Source of the DNA: Amoebophrya sp. A120
Taxonomy: Eukaryota > Sar > Dinophyceae > Syndiniales > Amoebophryaceae
Assembly: GCA_905178155.1 (NCBI GenBank)
Contig: CAJINV010000003.1
Coordinates: 11,040,339-11,104,338, forward strand
DNA: 64,000 nt
Direction: 5' to 3'
Position 1 is the first letter of the stretch. Every line of letters begins with the position of its first letter. The position numbers were made by a program, and so were the translations under genes. Shown here one piece after another: positions 44,307 to 55,880 of the stretch. Below the pieces are notes generated by a model. It was not told where the DNA came from. It was given only the letters and a program-made list of their open reading frames with translations, and searched no databases.

Positions 44307-46427
44307 AATTCAAATTGAGCGAAAGTCGTGCTTTTGGTTGTAGATTAAATATGTAGCTGTGCCTTTCACTCTCTCTCTCTCTCTCTCTCTCACAAAAGTT
44401 TCCCGCTTCGATGAAAACGATAACGCACGTTCTTTGAGCTTCTTCATCTCAGGAGGTATGGCATTTTCTTTCCCGTGGCGTGTTGCCATTTTGCCGCTCG
44501 CCGCGCACCAAAAGTTACTCAACCTTCCAAGAAGATTGACCATGATTCACAAACAAGGACCTCCTTTTCTCTTTTTGCCATTTTTGGCCAAGAAACATAG
44601 TACTGGATACAACGACACACGTCATCAAACATCTTCAGTGCCAATTTATCATGTGCGATCTGTAGTATTGTTCGTACTCCTTTTGAAGCTGTAACGTCAA
44701 GAATTTCATCAGACTTTACGCCCGCCCCGCAGGCGCGCTTTTCTTATTTTCCAACAGGGATCAACACGCGGAGGATAAGTGTCATAGGTGATGTCAGGAT
44801 CCAACCTTGAGTCATGTGCTCAGCTCATGGATATGAGGCACGTTGTCGCTCTCTCGTCACTCAGCACGTGAACCACAAGATGTGACGACAGCTTGTTCTA
44901 CGAGCAATGGCATCAACATGATCGTTTACGTTTTGTTCCTGGCCTATCGCTGCCAGTGGGCCAAGTTTATAATACTTTGAGGAAAAAAAGGAAAACTTCA
45001 CTATTGTTGTGCGTCGAGTGCATTTTCATTTTGTTCTTTTTTCACCTCATCGCGTCGTGCGAAGATCAACAAATTCAAGGCGGAGAAGCTCTCGAAGTGG
45101 ATCAAGTTAGTCGACGCAGTTTGTTTATTTGTACAACACTACTTCTACTGATGGCTATCGATGTAATGTTGGCTCTACTTTCCGATCCTCTTCCTGTATC
45201 TGTTTGCGCAATCGCTGTTCCGCCCAGGCCCTTTGCTTCGGCATGGTTTATTTTATTTTGTTTCAAAAAGTCTCCACTGGTAGATTTAGTACGAAAGGTT
45301 TGCAGTTTTCTGTTTGAAATACAAATAACTGCGCCTGAAGATTCCTTATTGCGCTGTTCTTGCTTTAGTGTCCGCATGCATGGATGTTAAGACTACGATG
45401 ATATCCATATCGGAATAAAAAACATCGGAACCGGAAGGCGTGTAAAGAGACTGAATAGACGAACAAGACCTATCAGTCGTGTGCTTGCTCCTACGAATTG
45501 ATTGCTCCCATTTGCTTAACAATCGAAGTACGATTTGGTGTAATTTCTACCCTGCGACGCGAAAGCACGTCGCACCTTACAACCGATTTTATTATTTTGG
45601 GAGATTGCCGAAGAATAAGAAGATCAAGATCATCATCGTCAAGCTCAAGATCGAAGAAAATAATAGATAGCTCTCCTCTGAACATAGGCTGAGATATTTG
45701 AGTGGTGCATTGGACCCGGCACCCTCGTGTATCGCACTGTTCTTGGTGTTTCATCTTATTTCTGTCGACGTATATTAGAGTGTTTTACAAGACAGATGAC
45801 AGATGAAACAGATGACACAGATGATACAGATGACCAACTTTGCGAGTTTTGTTGCGGGGCTTTTTTTGGTCATCTGTGTTCACAGATGACGAGCATTCGA
45901 ACAGCGAAAACCGGAGCCCCAAAATCAAAAACAAAACAAAAAAGAGGGTCGGCTCTCCAGTGTCGCCGAGAAAGTGCGCCTTTCACGGTGCGAGCAGATG
46001 GAGTGGCAGCACCTCCATAGGCCCCACCCTGTGGGCCGATGCGCCAGCATTCCTAATAGCAAAGGCACGAGCACGACGGTGCTGCGCATATACGCCGATA
46101 GCTAGGCGGTGCTGTGCACTACACCTTCCCGCCTCGAACAGATTCAGGCAAAAAATACTTAGGGTAGACCGACGACGTTCCGCCTCATTCCAAATCTCTC
46201 GCTCCGCCCAAGAAATGGCGAGTGAAGTGCGGGCTGTCATCTGTCATCTGTGCCTTTTCTTCGGCTTCCCGTCGAACTTTCGTCATCTGTGTCATCTGTT
46301 CATCTGTACCTTCGTCATCTGTGCCAGCCCCCCCTTATACAACAGCCTAGTATATGTACATCATCGTATCTGCTGCCTGTGTCTGGTTCAATTGCGTTTT
46401 GGAAAATCTTCTTGAAGACACAAATAA
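44307..46427. other. no gene assigned; contains a foldback repeat
   Basis: A frame at 44893-45390 has hydrophobic stretches but poor composition; another frame near 45063-45120 reads KINKFKAEKLSKWIKLVDA and may be a short exon. CT dinucleotide repeats lie at 44370-44391. The foldback block at 45791-46325 is listed separately. Confidence 0.35.
45791..46325. repeat. foldback repeat of ACAGATGA units
   Basis: The left arm (45791-45834) holds five ACAGATGA-type units in tandem; the right arm (46235-46325) holds at least six units of the complement TCATCTGT. A further inverted pair lies at 45869-45890. The arms can form a long hairpin about 450 bp apart. It sits just upstream of the 46428 gene. 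It lacks the TAT...ATA ends of the introner elements. Confidence 0.8.
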
Positions 46428-48341
46428 ATGTCGTTGCATTTCGCCGGGGCTGCGTCACCACGACCGACCCCTCCTGGGCGACGAGCGACGATCTCGGAAG
46501 AGGGAAATCGTAACGAATCGAAGCAAAGGCAAGTACGTTACGCAAAAAAAAATCTGCGTCGCAGCAGCAAATTACCCGGCATTTCGTTTGCAGGAGGACC
46601 CGCGGGAGTGCTAGTGCTAGCCATAGCTGCGCCAGTGTTCATCTATGGTTTTCGGTCGAGTCGACCTCGTCCCGTTTCGCCCTCTCCTGCGGAAGAATCT
46701 TGTTGCAACGACCGGCGACTTGAACATGACGAGAAACAACAAGCTGCGCCAGACGATGTTTATTCCAACAAGCTAAAGATGAACATCGAGGAGCTACTGA
46801 CCCCAAAACGAACAACAAGGTCCACCCCCGTGTTTGCGGAACACGACAGCCGGGATGATCATGATCATGTCAACCCTGCTCAATACCGCGACTGGTTTCT
46901 ATCCAGTGATAACAAGACAGAAGGAGAAGCATGGCTGCAACACGACCCGACGTCGAGTACAAAAACAGAAGGCGAAGGAGCGAAAGACAAGGACCACGAC
47001 GAGCAAGCGGGTGGCTACTACATTAGACGCAACGCCACCGACCTCCAAGATGCGGACTTCGACCTCAAGGCGCGTCGGACGCTAGGGGGTTGCACCACTG
47101 CGACGCCTGCCTCGTCTGATTTCTGTTTTATATCGGAGGACGCGACCACCACCCGCGAGGGCGAGGTCGTGGGCGATCGCGACGATGCTGCAGCAGCACG
47201 AAGAGTCTTTTCTGGGTTGCCCATCACTGCAGGATCATCCTCTCTGGTGGAGAGCACTTCCTCGCCGTCCTGTCAAAAACAAGAAGACCCGCGCAGGGAA
47301 TATTTGCTGGAAAAGCATCCGGAGCATGATCGTCTACTTGAGCACCAGACTACTTTTCTCCCGCCCGGTGGGAGTACCGGGGACGGACATGACACATCCA
47401 TTACGCACCAGCTGCGGGAGGCTTCTCACATTGCACAACTCCCTGATGCGGAGCGCCAACAGCAGTGCGAGCAGACCGGAGAGGCACAGGGCCCTGCGTA
47501 CAGCTTTCCACGAGTTGCAGCACAACTGGCGGACCACGAGCCTCTCATCCTAGAAAAAAAACCGGCAGCAAACGAGGATCCGCATTTGCCAGACCTCGCC
47601 CCCTACTACTTGCAGCCCAAAGGGAAAGTAAGCTCGTATGCCTCCGCGCTGGGGCAACATAGTGGCTCCTCCAGCAGCTCTGCCACTGCCAGAATGTTCA
47701 AGTTGACAAACTACCCGGTAGAGCCGCCATACCCGTCATACGACCACCGGCCGATAGACGCGTCAACATCTCTTCATCCGCGGTTGCAGCCTACTGCTGG
47801 TGGCAGCATTGCGAGAAATTCGTCGTCCTTGTCATTTTCCCTGTCCTCGGAGGACCACAGAGATCACCAGCACACAGATGACAACCACGACGGGGACCAT
47901 GTCCATGATTTGCTCCTTCCACCACAAAGCTCGTCCTCACCACTGCGCTCTGATTTGCTCCTTCGCGGTTCTTCGTGTCAAAGGGCGCGAACCGTGGGGA
48001 CAAGCGAGGACAAAAAGCCCGACGCACCGGAGTTGCGCAAGGAAGCACGTGGAGGCGGGACAATCTCCGCGCAAGATGACGCGGGCGGTGACGAGCGGCG
48101 TAGTTACGAGGGGGGCTACAGACCTTACACACCTCACGGAGGGGAGGACGCCGGAAGGGCATACACAGACAAGAGCGACGATGTTGATGAAGAACTTCAA
48201 TTTATTCTCGACAGCAGCCGATCGCGTAATACTAGTCGGAGCAGTCGCGATACGTCCGGAAACTCGGTGGCAGCTTTGTTCGATATCGATTGCCCGCACT
48301 ATGGGACGTGCTTCAGGCGAGAGATCGTCGCGTCAGCTTGA
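46428..48341 (+). CDS. unrecognised hydrophilic protein with N-terminal anchor
   Basis: A single open frame of 637 codons from ATG 46428 to TGA 48339-48341, with no intron needed. A hydrophobic helix near residue 65 (AGVLVLAIAAPVFIYGF) follows a basic N-terminus, suggesting a type II or signal-anchored protein. The rest is low-complexity and charged, with many Asp, His, Ser and Glu residues (for example DHRDHQHTDDNHDGDHVHD near residue 480). No catalytic or binding domain was recognised; the His/Asp cluster could bind metal, which is speculation. A very short related product on other frames is a shadow. Length and the absence of stops support a real gene. Confidence 0.65.
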   Translation: MSLHFAGAASPRPTPPGRRATISEEGNRNESKQRQVRYAKKNLRRSSKLPGISFAGGPAGVLVLAIAAPVFIYGFRSSRPRPVSPSPAEESCCNDRRLEHDEKQQAAPDDVYSNKLKMNIEELLTPKRTTRSTPVFAEHDSRDDHDHVNPAQYRDWFLSSDNKTEGEAWLQHDPTSSTKTEGEGAKDKDHDEQAGGYYIRRNATDLQDADFDLKARRTLGGCTTATPASSDFCFISEDATTTREGEVVGDRDDAAAARRVFSGLPITAGSSSLVESTSSPSCQKQEDPRREYLLEKHPEHDRLLEHQTTFLPPGGSTGDGHDTSITHQLREASHIAQLPDAERQQQCEQTGEAQGPAYSFPRVAAQLADHEPLILEKKPAANEDPHLPDLAPYYLQPKGKVSSYASALGQHSGSSSSSATARMFKLTNYPVEPPYPSYDHRPIDASTSLHPRLQPTAGGSIARNSSSLSFSLSSEDHRDHQHTDDNHDGDHVHDLLLPPQSSSSPLRSDLLLRGSSCQRARTVGTSEDKKPDAPELRKEARGGGTISAQDDAGGDERRSYEGGYRPYTPHGGEDAGRAYTDKSDDVDEELQFILDSSRSRNTSRSSRDTSGNSVAALFDIDCPHYGTCFRREIVASA

Positions 48342-49362
48342 AAAATGACCGACGCCATGCAGTAGACGCAGACCCAGCACAATTAGAATTTTTACCGCGT
48401 CGGAGTTGTGCAAAATACTAAAGGCTCTGAGTTTGCCTCCAATGCCCTCGTTTTATGCATTTAATATCCATGCCCCGCTGCGTCGGCGATGCAATCCAGA
48501 AACACCCTGGGTGAGGACCGTAGCGGCCGCGCTCACGACAATAGGCATCACATACTAGCCCTAGCTCTTTTGCAATGCCAGTGTAAGCATGTTCATGCGC
48601 GTGGCGTGGCGCAGTTCTCGCCATGTCGACTAATTCCAAGCTGGTGCCTCCCCACCTGAGGCTGGCGTTTTCATACGGATAAATATGGATCTCCCTCTCT
48701 TCTCCACACAGCCGGGCTTTCACTAGCACTACCACGCCAACAGCTACGACTTGGCGGCTCCGACTCGCAACCACTTGGGTATGTTGGCGGCGGCGACGAG
48801 CAACCACCCGGGGACTTCGCGACACCTGGCAAAGGTGCACGCCCGGCGAGATGTGAAAATGTTTGCGACAGAACCAGGTATCTGGTGCTTTGCAGTCCGA
48901 GTTGCAGTCGCAGTGAAGATGTGCCTACTCTTTTTTTTTCTTGTCCTCTACTACCTAGCATTTTCATAGGGTAGTGGTCAAACTCAGATCGTCTGGTGGA
49001 AGAGAAGTATTTATTGTTTGTCTCGGCTTATCTCTAGCTCTAAGTCTTCGTCTGCGGCTTTTACTGTAGTCCTCAATCTGCGTTGTAATTTTCCAGCTCG
49101 AGCTCAACCACATGCGAGGACATTGATGTGCATCACGCGACATCTCTGTGACGGCATGCCCAAAGCCTGTACATGCCCGCATTGGTGGTTATTGTGCCAG
49201 ATACAAATGTAGCCGCAAGCCGCGTCGCAAATGGAAACTGAGCACGAAGGCGGAGCTAGACAGTTCTTTGTAAATAAAAATATAGCTCCTCTTCATGATT
49301 CATAAAGTCAAGAAGAAGAATAAACGTAATCGCACAACAGTGATCCAACGGCAAGCGCAAGC
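48342..49362. other. intergenic, no gene recognised
   Basis: Frames here are short and on both strands. A GTTTTATGCAT word near 48449, similar to the inner part of family C elements, is the only repeat-like feature noticed. No complementary arm was found. Confidence 0.4.
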
Positions 49363-50002
49363 ATGGAAAGGGGAACGCTGAGACTCCAAATGCCGGAGTG
49401 CAGTCGAGAGCTTTGCGCAAGCAGTCGGAGCAGCTCGCAGGGGTGTGAGGACTCCGATTCTGCGGTAGTTGAGGAAAAGCAGAAAAACAAAGATCATGAT
49501 AGGCAACGGCAACAAAAGCGGACCCGTCGCTCGTCGGATTTCTCTTCGCTGAAACGCGGCTGTGACGACGAAAGCCTAAGCAGCACGAAGATTGGCAGTA
49601 AAGCTGACGGATCTGCTGGCCCTTGTTGCGAGCGTGAACAACACGAGCCGGACTCATCAGATTCGCAGTCTTCTCTCCGCGTGCACGTCACTGCGAATTT
49701 GCACGAGATGAAGAGGGTTACACTTACAAGCGTCCTCCGAGGACAGAAGAAATGGCAGGAACGCGGCAGAAATGAAGCGGACAGAGTCAGAGGCTCTTCG
49801 TTTCTGGCAGGTGATGCAGGAGACCGAGCTGCAGCTCGTGAAGGAGGGACAGAGAATGCGAATCCCAGCAGTGCGCGAATACCATGCGAGGACGAAGCCC
49901 GTTTTTCCAGCACGTTGCGGACGCTGGCGCTTGGTAAGACTCACAACTGATTTCGCACTGCTTGTTGATGACGAGAAGTTTTCAGAGTTTTACCTGTTCT
50001 AA
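49363..50002 (+). CDS. unrecognised charged protein, frame shifts between two exons
   Basis: ATG 49363 opens a 195-codon frame of Ser/Glu/Lys/Arg-rich sequence (SSLKRGCDDESLSS). From about 49750 a second frame looks more protein-like: EALRFWQVMQETELQLVKEG, then IPAVREYHARTKPVF, ending at a good donor, CTTG|GTAAGA (49932). The gene therefore probably has an intron near 49700-49770, with the second frame as the true continuation and further exons downstream in or beyond the GC-rich region. No family was recognised. Exon ends are approximate. Confidence 0.4.
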
Positions 50003-50089
50003 TACAAGTTGCGCAATTCCTGTCGCCACCGATCTTTGAGAAACGAGAAACATAGAAACACACGAGGGGAGTAGATCTATCAATGCCGA

Positions 50090-50860
50090 TAGTCAGGCCG
50101 TTCCGGTTCCAGCCCGGCAGGCTGAGAAGGCCACAGACACTGGGGTCGAGCTGGCCAGGAGCAGCACCACAGAGACCGTAGAAGACGCACCCCGCCGCAC
50201 CACGACGGCGGCCCCCATGCATCCAGGCAAAGAACACGGGGGCAGCGGCAGAAGGTGCAGGACGACAGTAGGGGGGGCGCCCGTAGGTAGCGCCACGGCA
50301 ATGGCCAGCAGATGCACGCCCGCGCGCCCCCTTTGGCGAACGCCCCACGACGCGAAGAAGCCCCGCGGCGGAAGCCAAGGTGGCGGGCGCTTGCGAAAGT
50401 CCGGCCGCCCAGGCCCCTGCCCACCCGGAAGGCGTGGCGGCCGGGGAGGCAGGTGCCGCATTGGCCAAAGGAAGACGCCACATAGATCGTCGGGGGCGGG
50501 CGCGCCCGGGCGGGCCACGACGGCTGCCGCCACTGCCACACAGATCCGGCGGCGGGACAGCGGGAGAAAGGGCAGGGTGCAGAGGGGGGGTGTCCGTAGT
50601 TGCGCGTGTAATGCCGGGGCATGCGCCCCCGCCGCCTCGGCGTACGCCGGCCCCGCGGCGTCAAAGGCCGTGGGGACGATCATTGTTGAGCGGCCGCCCG
50701 GCCGCTTAGCCGCATACCCTGCCGGAGTGAAGGCCGCAGCGGCAGGGGCCGACTGTGCCGGAAGCGACGGCGAGGCGCATCCCGACATGCAACGCTGGCC
50801 GCTGCCACACAGACTGACATGGACGCACGCGCCCAAGCACTAGGCGCGCCGGCGAAGCGA
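50090..50860. repeat. GC-rich low-complexity region
   Basis: Very GC-rich sequence dominated by GGCGG/CCGCC words; all six frames stay open for hundreds of bases, giving long Pro/Arg/Ala/Gly-rich readings on both strands. I see no domain in any frame and treat it as noncoding. Confidence 0.6.
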
Positions 50861-50889
50861 AGGAAGGTCCGCGGAAAAGGCGCCCCCCC

Positions 50890-51880
50890 TGCTCTCGGGC
50901 CTTTTTTCCGCTCTCGGTCGGGCTGGGCTTTTTGCTTTCGGGCTGGACTGGCGCTTTCGGGCCTGGCTTTTGCTTTCGGGCCCGCCTGGTCTCCGCTTTC
51001 GGGCTTGGCCCCTGCTTTCGGGTTGCGCCTTCGCCTTCGCGCGTGGCGTTTCCGCTGCCTGCGCTTCCGGGCTCGGCTTTCGCATCCGGGCCCGGCTTCC
51101 GCTTTCGGCCTTGGCCCTGTTAGCTTCTTTCGCTTGTCGGCTTGGCTTTATTTCGCTCTCGGGCCCTATGGGAGCGTCAGGATCGAAATCGACAAAATCG
51201 AAAAAAAATTCCGGCAGTCCTTTGAGGGGGCCTCCAGGGCAACCCCTCGGGGACCCCTTTCGATTCTGACACACTCAAGCATACCGTGGTGGCTAGCTCG
51301 AAAAGGGCCGAGTGCGTCAGAATCGAAATGCGAAACACCAGCCCCCCTCCAGGGGGTCCCGGGATTTTTTTTCGATTTTAAGAATTTCGATCCTGACGCC
51401 TCCATAGGCCCGGCTTGTGTCTCCGGCCTTGGCTTTCGCTTCCGGGCTTGGCCTTCGCTATCGGGTTTGGCCCCCATCTGCTTTCTCGGACGGACGGGCG
51501 CCGCCTTTTTTCGCTGTCGGGCCTGGCGCCCGCTTTCGGGCTGGGTTTTGTTTCGCGTTCGTGTTTTGCCTTGCTTCGCTTTCGGGCTCGGCCTTCGCTT
51601 TCGCGCCCAGCCCTCGTTTTCGGGCTTGGCTGCCACTTACTTTTGGGCTTGGCTTCGCCTTCGGGCCTAGCTTCCACTGCCGGGCGTGGCTCTCGCTCTC
51701 CTCCGCTCTGGCGCTTGTGTTTCGGTCTCGGAGCTGGCTTTCACTGCCGGGCCGCTTTGATTTCGCAGCCGGGCCAGGCTTTCGCTTTCGGGCCGTCTCC
51801 TTGGCTTTCGCTTCGGGCCCCGCGTGGCTTCCCTTCGTTTTCGGGGCCGGCCTTCGCTGTCAGGCTCGCACGCTCGGCGA
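50890..51880. repeat. degenerate CTTTCGGGCTTGGC satellite
   Basis: Imperfect tandem units close to CTTTCGGGC[TC]TGGC, spaced 14 to 30 bp, run from about 50890 to 51880 and are interrupted by the element at 51167-51406. Open frames through it on both strands follow from composition. Confidence 0.75.
51167..51406 (+). mobile_element. introner-type element, family C, outside any recognised gene
   Basis: 240 bp, TATGGGAGCGTCAGGATCG to CGATCCTGACGCCTCCATA, with a nested second inverted repeat (GATTCTGACACACTC at about 51263 and GAGTGCGTCAGAATC at about 51310). Perfect duplication GGCCC (51162-51166, 51407-51411). It sits inside the satellite, showing that these elements also insert outside coding sequence. 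Confidence 0.92.
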
Positions 51881-52139
51881 GTGTTAAGCAAGCCCCGGGC
51901 CCTGGGGTCTTGGGGCCGCAAGATTGAAGCACGAAAGCGCGAAGGGGCGACGCCCGAAAGTTTGACGCGCAAACACATCGGGCTCGCAGGCCGGAAAGAG
52001 GTCCGTCCCGAAGGCGCTCGAAAGCTCGAAAGAAGTCCCGAAAGGCCGAAAGAAGGCCCGGAGGCAGGGAGGCCCGCAATCCGCCGCGGCGGTTTTGGAA
52101 GCCCACACACAGCCTGGCTGTGGGCTTCCAAAGCCGCCG

Positions 52140-52420
52140 CGCCTGAATATCTCGAATCTGAATACCCCGAGTCTGAATCTCTCAAATCTGAATCTTTCAA
52201 ATCTGAATCTCTCAAATCGGAATCTCGCAAATCCGAATCTCTCAAATCTAAAATATCTCGAGACTCGAGATTCGAGCTTCGAGATTTGAGGTTTGAGATT
52301 CCAGATCTGAGATTCCAGATCCGAGATTCCAGATTTGAGATTCCAGATTCGAGATTCCAGATTTGAGATTCCAGATCTGAGATTCCAGATCTGAGATTCC
52401 AAGTCTGTTTTTTCGTTTCT
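52140..52420. repeat. two facing arrays forming a long inverted repeat
   Basis: Left array (about 52145-52255) repeats TCTGAATCTCTCAAA; right array (about 52262-52405) repeats GATTTGAGATTCCA. The units are complementary (CTCAAATC / GATTTGAG), so the whole can fold into a hairpin with a turn near 52258. Confidence 0.85.
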
Positions 52421-52689
52421 CAAATATCGGTTAATTTGAGGTTTGTTCAGCAACTAGATTTATAATGACTCGTTCGTACTAGCGGCCGCGATTGCAACTC
52501 CAACGTAGGGCAAAGCGTCAAGAGGCTTGTATTCGATGCCTCGCTCGTCTGGTGTTTCTTTTGCATTGGTGGTCACGTAAGTTCAGCAAGATTTTGCTGG
52601 ATTTTGTTGTTGCAACCTGTCAGAGCTGGTCTTCTAGCAGCGGCTTGGGCTCTGTTATCAATCCGCGTTTATTTTGCGCGAATATGTAT

Positions 52690-55600
52690 AGTGCTACAAC
52701 AAACTCACAGAGTGCTTCAGTTCCGATCCTCAGTCTTTCCCGCTCGTCAGCAAGAAGGAAACCGGTAGAGAACCGGACACGGATTCTGCTGCCCAGAGTC
52801 GGCGCGGGGAGCAGAATTGTCTTGATTGGGTTCCCGATATTGACCGCCCGATTGTCACGAACATGAATGGAAAAATCTTTCTAGTACTGCGCCCCTAAGG
52901 AAAGAAGAAGCTGCGTCTGCAGCGTGGTCCTTGTTATCCTCATCTGCCCTACATAAAGACCACCACGAGTTGCGCTTCATACGATTTGCAATTGCGTCAT
53001 CATGTAGCTGAGTATCATCGGAGATGGTGGAGTTCCTACAAACTTATTCCGACAGGGGTTCGTCTCCCATCCAGAAAACAACAATTCTCAATTGAACAAA
53101 AGCGCCTCTCAGGCGGCGCCTCCTGCTGTCAGAGGAGGTTCGACGCATGCTTTTGCCACATATGCTAGCGCGCCCTGATCGAACGGGTTTGATGCTAGGT
53201 TCGTTGTGGCACGAAAGTGATAGCGTGATAAACCACGCATTCGCATCTGGGGGCCGAGCTCCATTTTTTCCCTGTAGCAGCTAAGAATTTCGTTCTATAT
53301 TGGTTGCGCAGTTAGAGGCTCACGCTCACCGTGATCCCGTTGCAGAAGGTGTAGGGTCTTTCCTTGCATACTACGGACGAGGCCCGCCTTTCGTCTGAAC
53401 TGCTGGATTTGGAAGACAACTACGCAGTGGCAAGCGGCCGCGGACGGCATGGCTCTCCGGAGGAGGTCGCATACCGGAGGTATTTGCAGGAGAAGTATCG
53501 CGATATGCGCACTCGGGAGGTATCGTCCCGATTTCACTTCTATGTGGCACAGGAGACCTATGCATGGTTCCGTCAGTTGGGAATAATCTTCACGAAGATG
53601 CAGAAAGTTGCGCCTACAATTTTTTCGCATTCCCCTGCATGATGGAAGTTCATCATGCTAGATGACGAGTGCACTTTTTATTTTCTATTTCATTCCGCAT
53701 ACCAGTTGCAGTTGTCATGCACCTGGTGCATATCAGTTCCGAGGTGGCAATTTCCAACCTGACGCTTCCATAAGTCTGTTCGCCCCCTGTCATTTGCTTT
53801 CCCCGGAGAAGCGTCACAGGTGTTTCTGTCAGGGCCGACTCGTTGGCCGACTGGTGATCCTGAAAAAATTGCTCGGGACCTGAAAATGACTACAGCTCCG
53901 ACTAGTGGAAGCCTCGTGTCATTGTCTGCGGACCTAACTGGTGCAGGGGACGGGGACCACGCAGCGTTTGAAGTGCTTTCGTCCAGCAGCGCGCACGGAA
54001 GAGCTTCGGCATCCGCAACTTCTGCAGTTTCGGCGAAGCCGGTGCAGTCCCGTAGTACCGTGAGGAGCGTTGACGTCACCGGGTTCGCGCGGGGCGCTTG
54101 CGCACCTTCGCACCATGGTCCTGCATCAGTTAGTAGCGAAAGCTTCTGGGACAAATCAAGTAGCGTCCCCCGTTCGGCGCCTTCCGCGGCTTCTGTATTA
54201 ACACATAAGAACCGCGGCACAGCTGGTCTCGCGGTCTTGACGTCGGGGGTACGGACAACTCCACCCGATGGGGAAGATGATGACAAGGTCAGCGACGCCC
54301 CCGTGTTTAGCACGAACTGCGACGTGATCCCGCTAGCCGATCTGCTTTCCATCGAAATCCTTAGGCGACAACGAAAATCCTGCACCGACGGCCAGCTGCG
54401 GTGCGAGCCGGGTCTTGTCCCGCTCTATGCGCTGCAAATATCTCATCTGACGAGTAAGTTGTACCCGGGAAAGCTGTGAAGACGCCGGAGGTTTTTGATT
54501 CATGAATGAGAAACCGAGCGCCCGACGCCGCCAAGTGCAACGAATTGCTATTTAGGGGCAGCTCTCTAATTCATTCTGTTACGTGACTGAGAGGTCCTCG
54601 CTCCCGCCTTTTATTTGTAAATAAAGAAAAAGAATCACGCACTGTAGTTTCTTAATGTTTCGCAGCATCCAGGATAGTGTGCAGCAGGAGTGAGCCTTCC
54701 TGAGCGAGCTCAGCGACACAGAAAGTTATGCGATCTTCATCCGGGAGACCGACACCGCCTCCACAGGACATATTTGCAGCGCATACTTTTTTTGGGGATG
54801 CAAAGAGTAAGACAGCCACTGTGGGCTCTGTCCCGCCGTTTGTCGGAGAAGATGATACCCATACCATGAATGACGAAGAGAATACTGGGGCAGGAGGCCA
54901 ATGGACTACTACAGCGTCACCTTTCGCGAGGACAACCGGCGCCGCCGCGACTGAGGATATCTTGCCCGTCTTGGAGCCGGGACGCCAGCTGTATTTCGCC
55001 CTTACTGAATGCAAAAGAACTTCTAGCGACCGACCGGAGGACCGGCGCCGGGACTGGGACAGCAAGCGCAGTAATTTCGATACTTCTTCCTTCAGCTTCT
55101 ACGCATTGGCACGAAATTTCTGGGTCTCAACGACCTCGGCCACGCGGCCGACGCCGCCAAAAATTGAAACCAAAGTATTGCATGTTCTGTAGGCACTAAG
55201 TTTTTCTGCAAGTTTTTGCTCCGCTGTTCTTGAAGCTGGTGCTGGACGATGACGGGTAGCAAATTTGGATTTCTTGATGATGAAGTATCTAATGAACTAC
55301 GATGCCCCTGGCTCGTCTCAGTCAGAAGCTGGAGCTTTACATCGTTTCTCTATGTCGTACGAAAGTAGGTTGGAGCACGCTTCGTGTAGCGATCAGGGGC
55401 AGCAACAAGACGCAGCAATTGCATTCTGTGAGATATCCACGAGACCCAGATGAAATGTTTGTTATGGATAGCGAAGATAGTAGTAGCAACGCCCGAGGAG
55501 CTGCTGGCGCGTCGGCCTCCTCCTCGGTGGCACAACCTGCGCCAAGAACCGTCAAAACCACTCCAAAGGCCGCCTGCTACGAGGTGGTCCTTGTTGAGCA

Positions 55601-55880
55601 CCGTCCGTTACTCCAAAATCCTGTCGGCGGGTCCAGCAGCTCTGACTCCTTTTCCCATTCGCTTTCCCCGAAACTTTGGCGGGCAGCGGTCTTGGATGCC
55701 CTCGCCTCGTTGGTAGTGGGCGATATGACACCAAAAAAGAATCAGATCCGCGCAGCGGTGTCACAGTTGCGTGCGCGTTACCAGGAGCCGGTGCCCCCAG
55801 GGGATGCGGCACCAGGCAGAAGAACACCTCGACACAGCCACGGGTATGCTAGTGAACACACGGCGGCCTCCGAGTATTAA
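52690..55880 (+). CDS. unrecognised multi-exon protein
   Basis: Several protein-like segments follow in order: about 52690-52860 (KKETGREPDTDSAAQSRRG), about 53340-53558 (ELLDLEDNYAVASGRGRHG, then EEVAYRRYLQEKYRDMRTR), 53778-54453 (QVFLSGPTRWPTGDPEKIA), about 54698-54816 (FLSELSDTESYAIFIRET), about 55099-55160 (LLRIGTKFLGLNDLGHAAD) and about 55360-55880 (TLRVAIRGSNKTQQLHSV, ending TAA). The second and third are joined exactly across a family C element. The donor ACGA|GTAAGT at 54453 pairs in phase with an acceptor at GTGAG|CC TTC. No domain was recognised; composition is Ser-rich and mixed charge. The upstream limit, and the joins around 52860 and 54820-55360, are uncertain. A single long mRNA is inference from consistent strand and spacing. 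Confidence 0.5.
53559..53772 (+). mobile_element. introner element, family C (diverged)
   Basis: 214 bp, TATGCATGGTTCCGTCAG at the left, CAACCTGACGCTTCCATA at the right. Flanks AGACC and AGTCT match at three of five. Exact removal joins CAG GAG ACC GTT CGC CCC (Q-E-T-V-R-P) and reopens the frame for over 600 bases. Confidence 0.85.

Noticed and set aside
50093-52453. Long frames on both strands (up to 283 codons) in the satellite region
   Set aside because: The readings are repeats of the satellite unit in several frames; no conserved sequence.
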